DNA of 64,000 nucleotides from CAYMPH01 sp964392365 (GCA_964392365.1 CAYMPH010000003.1:1-64000); one strand, 5' to 3'; counted from the stretch's first letter, positions 52,911-62,854 are shown. Made by a program: numbers and translations. Notes: generated by a model not told the origin, from the sequence alone.

Positions 52911-55025
52911 ATGAGTGAGATCGGCATTAGAGAAGTTTTTCTCGGAGAAGCCAGGGAAATAATAGAAAACCTTGAGTCTGATATTGTTCAGCTCGAAGAA
53001 CATGCCGGCGACGCTGAAATAATCAATCGCGTTTTCAGATATTTCCATACTTTGAAAGGCAGTTCCGGAATCGTGGGGCTGACGAATGTTTATGAATTTA
53101 CGCATAAGCTTGAAAATCTTCTTGATGATGTCAGATCAGGAATTCTCAAAGTTGATGATAAAATAATAGATCTGATTTTAAGCAGTATTGACTGGATTAA
53201 GAATGAGATTTTTTCCGGTGATATTGATGCTGAAAAATCTCAGAATATTAAACTGGAATTATTAAAGAAGATAGTTGATTTTAAAGGCGGCTCAATTGAA
53301 TCACCAAAGGTTCAGTTGAAATCTGCAGCTGTACCGGAAGCAATAAAAAAAATCGAAGAGAAGTTCTATAAAATCAGAGCTGAATTTAAGCCGTCTATCT
53401 TTGAGTTCGGAACTGATCCGCTTATGCTTATAGAAGATCTGCTTCTTGTCGGCGAATTGATAGAAAAGAAAGTTTTAAAAGATTCTCTTCCTCCGTTTCA
53501 GGAAATGGATCCTGAGAAATGCTATTTCGGATGGGAAATAGTCATTAAAACAAAATACAATATTGATAAAGTTAATAATGTTTTTTTATTCGTTATGGAT
53601 GATAATAAAATTACAATTACTGATAAAACTTCAGAATTTATTAAGGTATATGATGGAGAAACATATGAAACAAAAAAACTTGGGGAGATTCTTGTTAATA
53701 AAGGCGTTATAACCGAAGAGCAGCTTGAGGAAATTGTTGAGATTCAGGATATTGAGAAAAACAGACTAGGCGATCTGATAATTAAAAGAGGGATTGCTAC
53801 TGAGAATGAAATAGGCGAAGCATTAAAAGAACAGGAGAATATAAAGAAAAAAATTGAAGTTAATACAATCAGGGTTGATACAAACAAGCTTGATAACCTT
53901 TTAAATCTTTTAGGTGAAATAGTAATCGGCCAATCCGCTCTTTCAGGCATGGCAAATATAATAGATGATGAATCTGCTTTTCAGCTTAAAAATGCGCTAT
54001 TCGGATTAGACAGGGCAACCAGGGAATTTCAGGAACAGATAATGTCTATACGGATGGTGCCGATTGGACCTACATTTGAGCAGTTCCGCAGATTTGTAAG
54101 AGACTCGTCCCATTCCCTTGGTAAAGATATTAAACTGTCTATAGAAGGCGGAGATGTTGAACTGGACAAGACGGTTATCGAAAAAATAGGCGATCCGCTT
54201 AAACATATGATACGGAATTCTATAGATCACGGGATTGAATCTGCTGAAGAGAGAAAAAAAATCGGCAAAGATCCCGCAGGGACAATATCACTTAAAGCTT
54301 ATCATCAGGAAGGAAGTGTTTTCATCGATGTCATCGATGATGGAGCAGGTGTTCCGCTTGCAAAGGTTAAGGATAAAGCAATAAAACAGGGACACATCAG
54401 GGCAGATGAGGATGTATCAAGAGAGAAGCTTCTTTCTCTGCTTTTTCTGCCAGGTTTATCAACAGCTTCCAGCATAGGAGATTTATCCGGCAGAGGAGTC
54501 GGGATGGATGTTGTGAAAACAAATATTGAAGAGCTTAGGGGAATTGTTAATATATTATCGGAAGATGGAAAAGGATCTACTGTTCGAATTAAGCTTCCGC
54601 TTACAATGGCTATAATTGACGGTATGCTTGTAAATGTGGGAGACAGTATATATATTGTACCATTATTGTCTGTAGTTGAATCAATTCAGCCGAAGAAAGA
54701 AGATGTTAAAACAGTTGAGGGAAGAGGCGAGGTTATACACGCCCGAGGCGAGTATGTTACTCTAATCAGGCTTTATGATCTTTTTGGCATAAAGGCGAAA
54801 TTTACTGATCCTTGGGAGTCGCTTGTTGTAATTGTTGAATCAGGAAATAGTAAAATAGGACTGCTTGTTGATGATCTGATAGGTCAGCAGCAGATTGTAA
54901 TTAAAAGCCTTGATAATTATATTACAAAAAGCAGGGCGGTTTCAGGGGCTGCTATTTTAGGTGACGGCAAGGTTGCATTGATAATAGATATTCACGGTCT
55001 TATTATGGATATTCAAAAAAAATGA
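52911..55025 (+). CDS. cheA: Chemotaxis histidine kinase CheA with MshEN-like insert
   Basis: A 704-residue CheA. The HPt domain (about 1-105) has the phospho-acceptor His46 in YFHTLKGSSG. Residues about 257-310 hold two LGEILVNKGVITEEQL-like units typical of the GspE/MshE N-terminal family. The dimerisation helix (about 318-380), the catalytic domain with MIRNSIDHGIE and DDGAGV, and a CheW-like C-terminal domain follow. It is first in an eight-gene operon with a perfect promoter. Confidence 0.95.
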   Translation: MSEIGIREVFLGEAREIIENLESDIVQLEEHAGDAEIINRVFRYFHTLKGSSGIVGLTNVYEFTHKLENLLDDVRSGILKVDDKIIDLILSSIDWIKNEIFSGDIDAEKSQNIKLELLKKIVDFKGGSIESPKVQLKSAAVPEAIKKIEEKFYKIRAEFKPSIFEFGTDPLMLIEDLLLVGELIEKKVLKDSLPPFQEMDPEKCYFGWEIVIKTKYNIDKVNNVFLFVMDDNKITITDKTSEFIKVYDGETYETKKLGEILVNKGVITEEQLEEIVEIQDIEKNRLGDLIIKRGIATENEIGEALKEQENIKKKIEVNTIRVDTNKLDNLLNLLGEIVIGQSALSGMANIIDDESAFQLKNALFGLDRATREFQEQIMSIRMVPIGPTFEQFRRFVRDSSHSLGKDIKLSIEGGDVELDKTVIEKIGDPLKHMIRNSIDHGIESAEERKKIGKDPAGTISLKAYHQEGSVFIDVIDDGAGVPLAKVKDKAIKQGHIRADEDVSREKLLSLLFLPGLSTASSIGDLSGRGVGMDVVKTNIEELRGIVNILSEDGKGSTVRIKLPLTMAIIDGMLVNVGDSIYIVPLLSVVESIQPKKEDVKTVEGRGEVIHARGEYVTLIRLYDLFGIKAKFTDPWESLVVIVESGNSKIGLLVDDLIGQQQIVIKSLDNYITKSRAVSGAAILGDGKVALIIDIHGLIMDIQKK

Positions 55026-55058
55026 GTAGAATTTGCCGAGCAATATAGAGGTGCATGA

Positions 55059-55307
55059 ATGATTTTATTAAAAGAGGATATAGGTATTAAAAACGCCGCT
55101 CAATTTTATCAGGATATAAAGAGCGAGCTTGACAATGAAGAAAAAGTTATACTTGATTTCTCAGACGTTAAAAGAATTGATTTATCAATAGCCCAGATAA
55201 TAGTTGCTGCAGGAAGAGAAGCGAAGGAAATCGGTAAAAGTGTTAAGCTGAAATCTGTTTCAGATACTGTTAAACATCAGTTGCAGATTTGCGGTTTGAA
55301 AATATAA
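55059..55307 (+). CDS. STAS-domain protein of the chemotaxis operon
   Basis: An 82-residue single STAS domain (VILDFSDVKRIDLSIAQIIVAAGREA). The usual DSSG phosphosite reads as DLS. Such stand-alone STAS proteins occur in chemotaxis operons of several phyla. AGAGG lies 7 nt before the ATG. Its exact role is not known. Confidence 0.82.
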   Translation: MILLKEDIGIKNAAQFYQDIKSELDNEEKVILDFSDVKRIDLSIAQIIVAAGREAKEIGKSVKLKSVSDTVKHQLQICGLKI

Positions 55308-55323
55308 TACTCCGGAGGATTGA

Positions 55324-55701
55324 ATGTCCAAACATATTTTGATTATTGACGATTCACCTACAATCAGGATCAGTGTTGAGTTTGCCATTAAGGGTCTGGG
55401 ATTTCCCACGGTTCAGTGTGAAAATGGCGCAGACGCTCTTGAAAAATATAAAGCTCTTAAAGCAAAGGGTGATGATGTTGCGTTATGTATGTGTGATATA
55501 AATATGCCCCAGATGGACGGCATAACATTTATTAAAGAATTCAGAAAGCTTGATAAGTTCACGCCGATTGTTGTTCTCACAACTGAATCTGAAGAAGATA
55601 AAATTCAGGAGGGAAAGCAGGCCGGGGCATCAGGCTGGATAGTAAAACCTTTTCAGCCATCGGACCTTGTTGGTGTTGTTGAGAGATTCGTTAAAAAATA
55701 G
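55324..55701 (+). CDS. cheY: Chemotaxis response regulator CheY
   Basis: A 125-residue receiver. Active-site residues are DD in IIDDSP, Asp in CDINMPQMDG, Thr in LTTES and Lys in VKPFQP. The position after cheA and STAS, and the length, mark it as the CheY that acts on the flagellar switch. Confidence 0.93.
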   Translation: MSKHILIIDDSPTIRISVEFAIKGLGFPTVQCENGADALEKYKALKAKGDDVALCMCDINMPQMDGITFIKEFRKLDKFTPIVVLTTESEEDKIQEGKQAGASGWIVKPFQPSDLVGVVERFVKK

Positions 55702-55710
55702 GAGACGAAT

Positions 55711-56199
55711 ATGCAGGTGCAGAAAGATAAAGAAATAAATACAGTACAAATGAAGCAATATGTTACTTTTATTATTGGCGTAGAAACATATGGCGTCAAT
55801 GTTCTCAGCGTTCAGGATATTATAGGTATGACGCAGATAACGCCTGTGCCGAATACTCTTTCTTTTATGAAGGGTGTAATTAATCTAAGAGGTGCAGTTG
55901 TCCCGGTTATTGATTTAAGAAAAAAATTCAATATGGAAAACAGGGAGTATGACAGTTTTACTGTAATTATTATTGTAGAAGTTAAGGATGTTAAAATCGG
56001 CATGATAGTGGATTCAGTTGCAGATGTTGTAGGCCTGCCGGTAACAAGCATACAGGATACGCCTCATTTCAGCTCGAAAATAGAAACTAATTTTATTGAG
56101 GGAATCGGACAGCTTGATAATAACCTGATAATAATTTTAAATGTAGAAAAAATTCTTTCTGTTGATGAGCTTGATACTCTGGATAAAGATAAGATTTAA
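55711..56199 (+). CDS. cheW: Chemotaxis adaptor CheW (operon copy)
   Basis: A 162-residue CheW (FIIGVETYGVNVLSVQDIIG, GVINLRGAVVPVIDLRKKF). It bridges receptors and CheA. It differs in sequence from the copy at 47830, so each may serve a different set of receptors. Confidence 0.93.
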   Translation: MQVQKDKEINTVQMKQYVTFIIGVETYGVNVLSVQDIIGMTQITPVPNTLSFMKGVINLRGAVVPVIDLRKKFNMENREYDSFTVIIIVEVKDVKIGMIVDSVADVVGLPVTSIQDTPHFSSKIETNFIEGIGQLDNNLIIILNVEKILSVDELDTLDKDKI

Positions 56200-56211
56200 A
56201 ATGAATCTGAT

Positions 56212-56802
56212 ATGATAAAAAGCGATTCAAGTAAATTCGGCAAACCATTATACATTCTCTACCCCGGAGATTATTTTGCAACAAAAGATGACTGTATTCT
56301 TGGTACAGTAACAAGTTCCTGCGTTGTTGTATGTCTTTATGACCCGGGCAGACTTATCGGCGGCATGGGGCATTTTATTATACCGGGAGCAATAGGCACT
56401 TCAGGAATTGTTTCTGATGAAATTGCCCGTCTCGGCATTTCAAGCATGGAATATCTGATGGGGGAAATTGTTAAACTCGGCGGTGACAGAAAGTTTTTGC
56501 GGGCAAAAATTTTCGGAGCAGGATACTCCGATGAACATAAAAAATCTTTAGATGAAATGGCTACCAGCAATATCAGATTCATTCATGAATATTTCCTCCT
56601 TGAAAACATTCCGGTTGAAAGAAATGATCTTGGCGGAGACTTCAGAAGAAGAATATATTTTTCAACCCGTGATGGAGTTGTCTACAGGCAGATATTAAAA
56701 AATAATGAAGAGTCCTCCGAATTTATTAAACTTGAACAGGAGTACATTGACGTGCAGTTCAGGAATAAAAAGAAAACCGGAAGGATTCTGATATTTGAAT
56801 AA
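56212..56802 (+). CDS. cheD: Chemoreceptor deamidase CheD (first copy)
   Basis: A 196-residue CheD. The active-site Cys lies in VTSSCVVVCLYDP (about 33) and His in GGMGHFIIPG. In most CheDs the residue before the Ser-Cys is Gly; here it is Ser. The C-terminal part (about 160-196) extends past the usual end. It sits before cheR, a second cheD and cheB. Confidence 0.88.
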   Translation: MIKSDSSKFGKPLYILYPGDYFATKDDCILGTVTSSCVVVCLYDPGRLIGGMGHFIIPGAIGTSGIVSDEIARLGISSMEYLMGEIVKLGGDRKFLRAKIFGAGYSDEHKKSLDEMATSNIRFIHEYFLLENIPVERNDLGGDFRRRIYFSTRDGVVYRQILKNNEESSEFIKLEQEYIDVQFRNKKKTGRILIFE

Positions 56803-56807
56803 CCTTT

Positions 56808-57647
56808 ATGTATAACCACCTGCAGCTTTCTGATATAGAATTTATTAAATACCGGGATATTGTTTATAAAGAAGCTGGAATAACATTAAACGATTCCAAA
56901 AAAGCCTTACTTCAGGCGCGTTTAATGAGGCGTATGCGCGCTCTAAAAATAAACGAATTTTCAGATTATTATAAATATTTAATGGAAAATTATGAAGAGG
57001 AGAAAGTTAACTTCATAAATTCAATTACAACCAACAAAACTGAATTTTTCAGAGAAAACAGGCACTTTGATTTTATGACAGAGAAAGCTCTTGCTGAATT
57101 TGCTGAAATGGGCAGAAAGGAAATTAAAATCTGGAGCGCAGGATGTTCAACTGGTGAGGAGCCTTATACAATTGCAATAACGCTTCAGGAATACTTTGAA
57201 AATAAATTAAAACCTCAGTTAAAGATTCTTGCAACTGATATAGACACGCAGGTTCTTGATAAGGCAAAAGAAGGTATTTATAAGTCGGATCTAATAGAAG
57301 ATATTCCGGTAGAAATTTTAAAAAAATATTTTTATCGGGGAAAGGCTGAAAATGACGGATTATTTAAAGTAAAAGAAAATATAAAAAATATTATTACTTT
57401 TTCCAGGTTGAATCTTCTTGACGATATATATCCCATGAAGGGCCAGTTTGATATTATTTTCTGCAGAAACGTTGTAATTTATTTTGATAAGGAAACGCAG
57501 AGAATACTGTTTCAGAAATTCAGCAGATATCTGGCTGATCACGGATATTTATTTATCGGCCATTCTGAAAATATTTCTTCGATATCTGATGAGTTCTCTC
57601 TTGTAGGAAACACAATTTATAAAAAGAAAGACATTGATTCAAGGTAG
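56808..57647 (+). CDS. cheR: Chemotaxis methyltransferase CheR
   Basis: A 279-residue CheR. The N-terminal helical domain and the S-adenosylmethionine motif WSAGCSTGEEPYTIAI (about 112-127), LATDID, and FDIIFCRNVVIYFD are intact. It methylates MCP glutamates. Confidence 0.95.
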   Translation: MYNHLQLSDIEFIKYRDIVYKEAGITLNDSKKALLQARLMRRMRALKINEFSDYYKYLMENYEEEKVNFINSITTNKTEFFRENRHFDFMTEKALAEFAEMGRKEIKIWSAGCSTGEEPYTIAITLQEYFENKLKPQLKILATDIDTQVLDKAKEGIYKSDLIEDIPVEILKKYFYRGKAENDGLFKVKENIKNIITFSRLNLLDDIYPMKGQFDIIFCRNVVIYFDKETQRILFQKFSRYLADHGYLFIGHSENISSISDEFSLVGNTIYKKKDIDSR

Positions 57648-57653
57648 AAAAAA

Positions 57654-58214
57654 TTGTATATAAGAAACAGCAGCAGATATGGAAAAGATATAAAAATTAT
57701 TCACCCCGGTGAGTATTATGTTACCAACAGGGATGAAATGATAGGAACGCTCCTTGGATCATGCATTGCGGTTTGCATTGCAGACTTAAATAGCGGTGTA
57801 GCCGGCATGAATCATTTTATGCTTCCAGGAAGAATAACAGAAAAAGATATTTTTACTGATAAAACTGCCCGTTACGGAATAACTGCAATAAATTCACTAA
57901 TTGATGACCTCGAAAAAAAAGGCGCAATAAAGAAAAATTTCATAGCAAAGATTTTCGGCGGAGGGCATGTGCTTGGAACGGATGCCGGAATAAATGCCAT
58001 CCCGAGTGATAATATCAGACTTGCGAAAATTATGATGGAAATTGAAGATATTCCGATTGTATCAAGCGATGTAGGAGAAAATTTTACCCGCAAGGTACTG
58101 ATGGATACCAAGACCGGAAAAGTTTATCTCAGGAAAACCACCAGGCAGGATGTTATTGATGAGATCAACAAGCGTGATATTGATTACGTGAAGAGGAGTT
58201 TGTCAAATGGCTGA
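57654..58214 (+). CDS. cheD: Chemoreceptor deamidase CheD (second copy)
   Basis: A 186-residue CheD with a TTG start. The active-site segment LLGSCIAVCIADL is closer to the consensus than that of the first copy, and AGMNHFMLPG holds the His. It overlaps cheB by 8 nt. Two cheD genes beside cheR and cheB are uncommon. Confidence 0.9.
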   Translation: MYIRNSSRYGKDIKIIHPGEYYVTNRDEMIGTLLGSCIAVCIADLNSGVAGMNHFMLPGRITEKDIFTDKTARYGITAINSLIDDLEKKGAIKKNFIAKIFGGGHVLGTDAGINAIPSDNIRLAKIMMEIEDIPIVSSDVGENFTRKVLMDTKTGKVYLRKTTRQDVIDEINKRDIDYVKRSLSNG

Positions 58215-59274
58215 TATCAAACTGATAATAATTGATGATTCAGCTGTTATGAGGAAATTTCTTTCTGATATTGCCGAGTCTGCCCCCGGCATAACAGTCG
58301 CTGCTACTGCAATGGATCCTATAATTGCTGTTAATAAAATAAAAACTATTCAGCCTGATGTTATAACTCTTGATATAGAAATGCCGCGCATGGATGGCCT
58401 TACATTCCTTTCAAAACTTATGATTGCAAATCCTATCCCTGTAATTATGGTAAGCTCTCTTACTGAAAAAGGCGCAAAGGAAACCATGAGAGCCCTCGAA
58501 CTTGGTGCTGTAGATTTTATTGCCAAACCGGATCTTGAAAATGAAGATTCAGTGAAAGAATTTTCATTAAGCCTGATTGAAAAGATTAAAGGCGCCAAAA
58601 ATTCCAGAGTCAGGAGAACACAGGCAGTTAATCTTGAAGTTGAAAAAAAATTTACTGCTGATATTATTCTTGATAAAGAAGGACATATAAAAAATAAAAT
58701 AAGATCTGAAAAATTAATAGCAATCGGTGCATCTACCGGAGGAACCGAAGTTATTGATGAAATTCTTTCAAATCTGCCTGATACTCTTCCCGGAATAGTT
58801 ATAACTCAACATATGCCTGAAAAGTTTACGCTTGCTTTTGCTGAACGCGTAAATGGAAAATCAAAAATATATGTAAAAGAAGCTGAAAATGGGGATAGGC
58901 TTTACCATGGAATGGCCGTAATTGCACCTGGCGGAAAACACATGCTGCTGAATGCTGATTCTGAGGGTTACTGGATTGAAATAAATGAAGGCCCGCCGGT
59001 AAACAGGCACAAGCCATCAGTAGATGTTTTATTCAGATCTGTAAGTCAGCGTGCCGGAAAATATGCACTGGGTATAATTCTTACCGGAATGGGCAATGAT
59101 GGGGCAGCCGGCCTTCTTGAAATGAAACTCTCAGGTTCAAAAACAATTGCTCAGAATGAAGCCTCATGTATAGTTTATGGTATGCCAAAAGAAGCTGTTA
59201 AGCTTGGTGCAGCTGATGCAGAAAAAGATATAAAAGGTATTATTGAGTCAATAATATCATATGGACGTATGTAA
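58207..59274 (+). CDS. cheB: Chemotaxis methylesterase CheB
   Basis: A 355-residue CheB. The receiver domain (about 1-120) has Asp in TLDIEMPRMDG. The catalytic triad is Ser in GASTGG (about 176-181), His in TQHMP and Asp in GMGNDGAAG. It removes methyl groups from MCPs and may deamidate glutamines as well. It ends the operon. Confidence 0.95.
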   Translation: MADIKLIIIDDSAVMRKFLSDIAESAPGITVAATAMDPIIAVNKIKTIQPDVITLDIEMPRMDGLTFLSKLMIANPIPVIMVSSLTEKGAKETMRALELGAVDFIAKPDLENEDSVKEFSLSLIEKIKGAKNSRVRRTQAVNLEVEKKFTADIILDKEGHIKNKIRSEKLIAIGASTGGTEVIDEILSNLPDTLPGIVITQHMPEKFTLAFAERVNGKSKIYVKEAENGDRLYHGMAVIAPGGKHMLLNADSEGYWIEINEGPPVNRHKPSVDVLFRSVSQRAGKYALGIILTGMGNDGAAGLLEMKLSGSKTIAQNEASCIVYGMPKEAVKLGAADAEKDIKGIIESIISYGRM

Positions 59275-59503
59275 TTGTTCATTTTTTTGCCTCATTTTGC
59301 TGGAAAACTTCATCTAACAAATATATAAATTAGAATTTGTCGATTTATTGATTAATTGATTAATTTTATTGACATTTGTTCTCAGATTTTTACCTTGACT
59401 GAAATTTAAAAATACCTGAAATGATCTATTTTCATAAAATTTATGTAAAAAGAAATAAAGGTAAAAATCTTTCATCCTGATATATATTCCTGGAGGATAA
59501 AAA

Positions 59504-61093
59504 ATGCGTTTGAAATTATCTATTCTGCTTATCAATATTCTTGTAATATTATTTTCATTTAATAACACTTATGTTATAGCTCAGGAAAATAATAAAACCG
59601 AAAATGAAATAATTAACGCAGATAAAGAAAATAATAAAGAATCTTTTAATGAGAATATTAAAAAAAATAAGCTATTAAAACTGAATGTAAACACTCTTGT
59701 AGATTATCTTTTAAGAAATAACTACGATGTAAAAAAAGCGCTTCTTGACTATAAGGGCGCAAATTCTCCTCTGCTTCAGTACCAGGCTAAATATGATTTT
59801 ATAGCAATAGCAAATGGCGGTTTATCGCATACAGAAAATCCGAATGTTGCAACACAGACCTTACAGGGAAAAACTACTGAAGTCGGTAATTACATGTTTG
59901 GGCTTCAGAAAAATTTCAGCACAGGAACAACAGTGGGCGTCAACATGAATGGATATTATCAGGATGTTGCACCTAAAACAGCGTTTCCCGGTTTTGGCAC
60001 ATTTGGAGGATTAGGCTATCAGACAGGATTTAAAGTTGATCTGGCACAGGAGCTTGTCAAGAACGCGTTCGGCATTAACGACAGACTTACTGAACAATCT
60101 TTAAAAAATATTACTTTTATGAACAAGCAGATGGTGAAAATGAAACTTACAGCAATGCTTGTTGATTTTATAATTGGTTACTGGAACATTGCAATTGCAG
60201 AGGAATTTCTAAATACAAATAAAATAATATATAATGGAACAGTTGATATAAGAAATCTTATGCAGAGAAAAGCTGCAGTTGGTCTTGCTGACCCTGAAGA
60301 GGCATTTGACTGGAACAGCAGAACTTTAGCTGCAAAAAATAATCTTGATAAATCAGAGAAATCTCTTTTTGATGCCAGGTTAAATATTTTAAGATCTTTA
60401 AATCTTGATTCGGATATTAATATAGAAGTAGGAAGAACTTTTAATACAGAAGAGCCGACTATAAAATATGAACAGGCTGTTAAAGATGCGTTTATAAAAA
60501 GAATAGACTGGAATAACCAGAAAGTTGTTTTGAATAATGCAAATCTTGATCTCAGAATTGCAGCAAACATGAATCTTCCATCTGTAAAACTCAAGGCATC
60601 TGCCGGATTAAAGGATTATGATGCCACATCCTATGCAAATACTTTTGACAACTTTGTTACTGACTATTCAGCATCTCTTGAGCTTACTTATCCGATCGGA
60701 GATACAGGCGCATATGTTAAACTCAGAGACGCTAAATTAAATTACCAGAAACAGTATATTACGTTGCAGGGCATGGAACAGAGCATAAGGGATGAAGTTG
60801 TTTCAATTGTAAAACAGTGCGATGTTTCATATCAGGTTTTTCAGCAGACTAAACAATCGCGTAACTACGCTCAGGATTATTACTATCAGGTGCTTGCGAA
60901 ATTTAAAAAAGGCAAATACAATTCAGTGCAGCTTAAAATGGCTATGGATTCATTTGCACAGTCCAAAATGTTTGAAATTCAGTCTCTGATTGATTATAAT
61001 ATTTCACTTTTAAGAAGAGATTTCTCCCGAAACACGGTTTTTGAAAATTATAATATTGATGTGGATGGAATTTTAAAAAGAATAGACAATTAG
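59504..61093 (+). CDS. TolC-like outer-membrane efflux protein
   Basis: A 529-residue exported protein with a signal peptide (about 1-27, ending VIAQ). Two repeats of long helices and barrel strands fit the TolC family, with LRDAKLNYQKQY and KFKKGKYNSVQLKMA near the end. No adaptor or pump gene is adjacent. GGAGGA lies before the ATG. It could serve the MMPL exporter or other systems. Confidence 0.82.
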   Translation: MRLKLSILLINILVILFSFNNTYVIAQENNKTENEIINADKENNKESFNENIKKNKLLKLNVNTLVDYLLRNNYDVKKALLDYKGANSPLLQYQAKYDFIAIANGGLSHTENPNVATQTLQGKTTEVGNYMFGLQKNFSTGTTVGVNMNGYYQDVAPKTAFPGFGTFGGLGYQTGFKVDLAQELVKNAFGINDRLTEQSLKNITFMNKQMVKMKLTAMLVDFIIGYWNIAIAEEFLNTNKIIYNGTVDIRNLMQRKAAVGLADPEEAFDWNSRTLAAKNNLDKSEKSLFDARLNILRSLNLDSDINIEVGRTFNTEEPTIKYEQAVKDAFIKRIDWNNQKVVLNNANLDLRIAANMNLPSVKLKASAGLKDYDATSYANTFDNFVTDYSASLELTYPIGDTGAYVKLRDAKLNYQKQYITLQGMEQSIRDEVVSIVKQCDVSYQVFQQTKQSRNYAQDYYYQVLAKFKKGKYNSVQLKMAMDSFAQSKMFEIQSLIDYNISLLRRDFSRNTVFENYNIDVDGILKRIDN

Positions 61094-61117
61094 CATGATC
61101 TTTGTTTTTTTATCTGC

Positions 61118-61702
61118 ATGATAGATACTATTAATGCTTATATAATTGCAGGTGGAAAAAGCATCAGATTCAGGAGGGATAAATCTCTTTATGAATTTAA
61201 CGGAAAGCCGCTTATAAAACATGTTGTTGATGCTGTTTCACCTGTGTTTAAATCAGTATCCGTAATCAGTAATGATACTGAAAAATTTTCATTCCTCGGT
61301 TTAAATACAATTCCTGATATTATTCCGGATCTCGGACCAATAGGAGGTATTTATACAGCATTAATGCAGTCTGCAGGGAAAAATATTTTTGTCTTTGCTT
61401 GCGATACCCCGTTTATCAATAAGAAATTTATTGAATACATGACTTTAAAAACAGAAGGGTTCGATATTATTATACCATCTATTTCAGACCGCTTCGAGCC
61501 TCTTCATGCTGTTTACTCATCATCTTGCCTTCCTTATATATTAAAGCTGATAAACTCCGGAGATATGAAAATAATTAATTTCTTTGACAGGATGAAGTTA
61601 TTGAAAATTACTGAGGAAGAAATTAAAAAATTTGATCCGCAATTAAAACTGTTTCAGAATATTAATTATTTTGAAGATATTGAAAAATTCAGCAGAGCAT
61701 AA
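61118..61702 (+). CDS. mobA: Molybdenum cofactor guanylyltransferase MobA
   Basis: A 194-residue nucleotidyltransferase. The motif IIAGGKSIRFRRDKSLYEF (about 9-27), with GPIGGIYTAL and CDTPF, marks MobA. It attaches GMP to molybdopterin to make the bis-MGD cofactor. It is followed by a NifU-like protein, fdhD and fdhE, so formate dehydrogenase is the likely client. Confidence 0.88.
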   Translation: MIDTINAYIIAGGKSIRFRRDKSLYEFNGKPLIKHVVDAVSPVFKSVSVISNDTEKFSFLGLNTIPDIIPDLGPIGGIYTALMQSAGKNIFVFACDTPFINKKFIEYMTLKTEGFDIIIPSISDRFEPLHAVYSSSCLPYILKLINSGDMKIINFFDRMKLLKITEEEIKKFDPQLKLFQNINYFEDIEKFSRA

Positions 61703-61704
61703 AT

Positions 61705-62070
61705 TTGAAAAGTGAAATATTAAAAAAGCATTTTATTGATCCGAGAGGTATCGGATTAATCGAAAACCCGGATTTCCAGGCATATTCCAGCAGTGATTCA
61801 TGCAGTGATGTCGTTAAGCTTACATTAAAAGTGTCAAACGGAATAATTACAGATATCATGGCATCTGTCAACGGCTGCGGTTTTTCCATAGCAGGAGCAT
61901 CTTTTTTTATTGAAACAGCAAAAGAAAAGCGTTATGATGAGATTCCTTCATTAATGGAAAAACTGTATGAAAAAATGAGTGTTGATGTTCAGGAGAAAAG
62001 CATGAACTGCGTCAGGCTCGTTTATAAAGCTTATATGTCCATATATGAAAATATAAGACAGGCAGAATAA
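61705..62070 (+). CDS. NifU/IscU-like iron-sulfur scaffold protein
   Basis: A 121-residue protein with a TTG start. Three Cys match the IscU/NifU N-terminal ligands: SSDSCSD (about 29-35), NGCGFSIAG (about 56-64) and MNCVRLV (about 101-107). It would build or deliver clusters. No iscS gene is nearby. It lies between mobA and fdhD. Confidence 0.8.
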   Translation: MKSEILKKHFIDPRGIGLIENPDFQAYSSSDSCSDVVKLTLKVSNGIITDIMASVNGCGFSIAGASFFIETAKEKRYDEIPSLMEKLYEKMSVDVQEKSMNCVRLVYKAYMSIYENIRQAE

Positions 62071-62071
62071 T

Positions 62072-62854
62072 ATGTCTCTGCCGGAAAGAATATCATATAA
62101 AGCACATATTTTTTCGCAATCTGGAATTGAACCTGCAGACATTGATCTGAGTGCGGAATATCCGTTTATTTTAAAAATCAATGGAAGGCCGTTCGTTTCA
62201 ATCGCCTGTTCGGGTTCTGGTCTGGAAGCGCTTGCAGCCGGCCACTTAATTACAGAAGGTGTAGTCAGGTCTAAAAGTGAAATCTTTTCAGTTAAGGTCA
62301 ATGAAAGCGAAATGACTGTTGATGTTGAGACTTTAAAAAGTGATGATATGATAGACAGACTTTTTAAAATTAAATCTCTTGCATCGGCCTGCGGCCAGGG
62401 TAAAAGCTCAATTGGAGATGATACTCTTGCAGAAATAAATTCCAGCGGAATCGTTTCCGGTAAATTGATAATTGATTGCATGAAAACTTTTCTTCACCTT
62501 TCCTCTCTTCATAAGGAGACACGAGGAGTACACAGCGCTGCTCTTTATGATTTCCATGGGAATAAGATTTTATTTGTCGATGAAATCGGCAGGCATAATG
62601 CTGTTGATAAAATTATAGGAATCTGCTGTCTGGAAAATATTGATCTGACTGATAAGATGATTTTTTCAACCGGCAGGCTTTCCAGTGAAATTGTTTATAA
62701 ATCTCTTTATGGAAAGACTCCTGTGCTTGTATCAAAAGCTTATCCTACAAGCCTGAGCATTGATATAGCGAGGAAATACAATCTGACAATCGCTGCTAAT
62801 GTATCAGCATCAAAGTTTATAATTTTCAGCGGAAAACATAGAATTGCGGAATAA
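62072..62854 (+). CDS. fdhD: Formate dehydrogenase maturation sulfurtransferase FdhD
   Basis: A 260-residue FdhD. It brings sulfur from IscS to the molybdenum cofactor. The segment ASACGQGKSS (about 109-118) holds the first of the usual two Cys of CxxC; the second is Gly. RGVHSAAL and DEIGRHNAVDKIIG are typical. It is coupled to the upstream gene. Confidence 0.9.
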   Translation: MSLPERISYKAHIFSQSGIEPADIDLSAEYPFILKINGRPFVSIACSGSGLEALAAGHLITEGVVRSKSEIFSVKVNESEMTVDVETLKSDDMIDRLFKIKSLASACGQGKSSIGDDTLAEINSSGIVSGKLIIDCMKTFLHLSSLHKETRGVHSAALYDFHGNKILFVDEIGRHNAVDKIIGICCLENIDLTDKMIFSTGRLSSEIVYKSLYGKTPVLVSKAYPTSLSIDIARKYNLTIAANVSASKFIIFSGKHRIAE

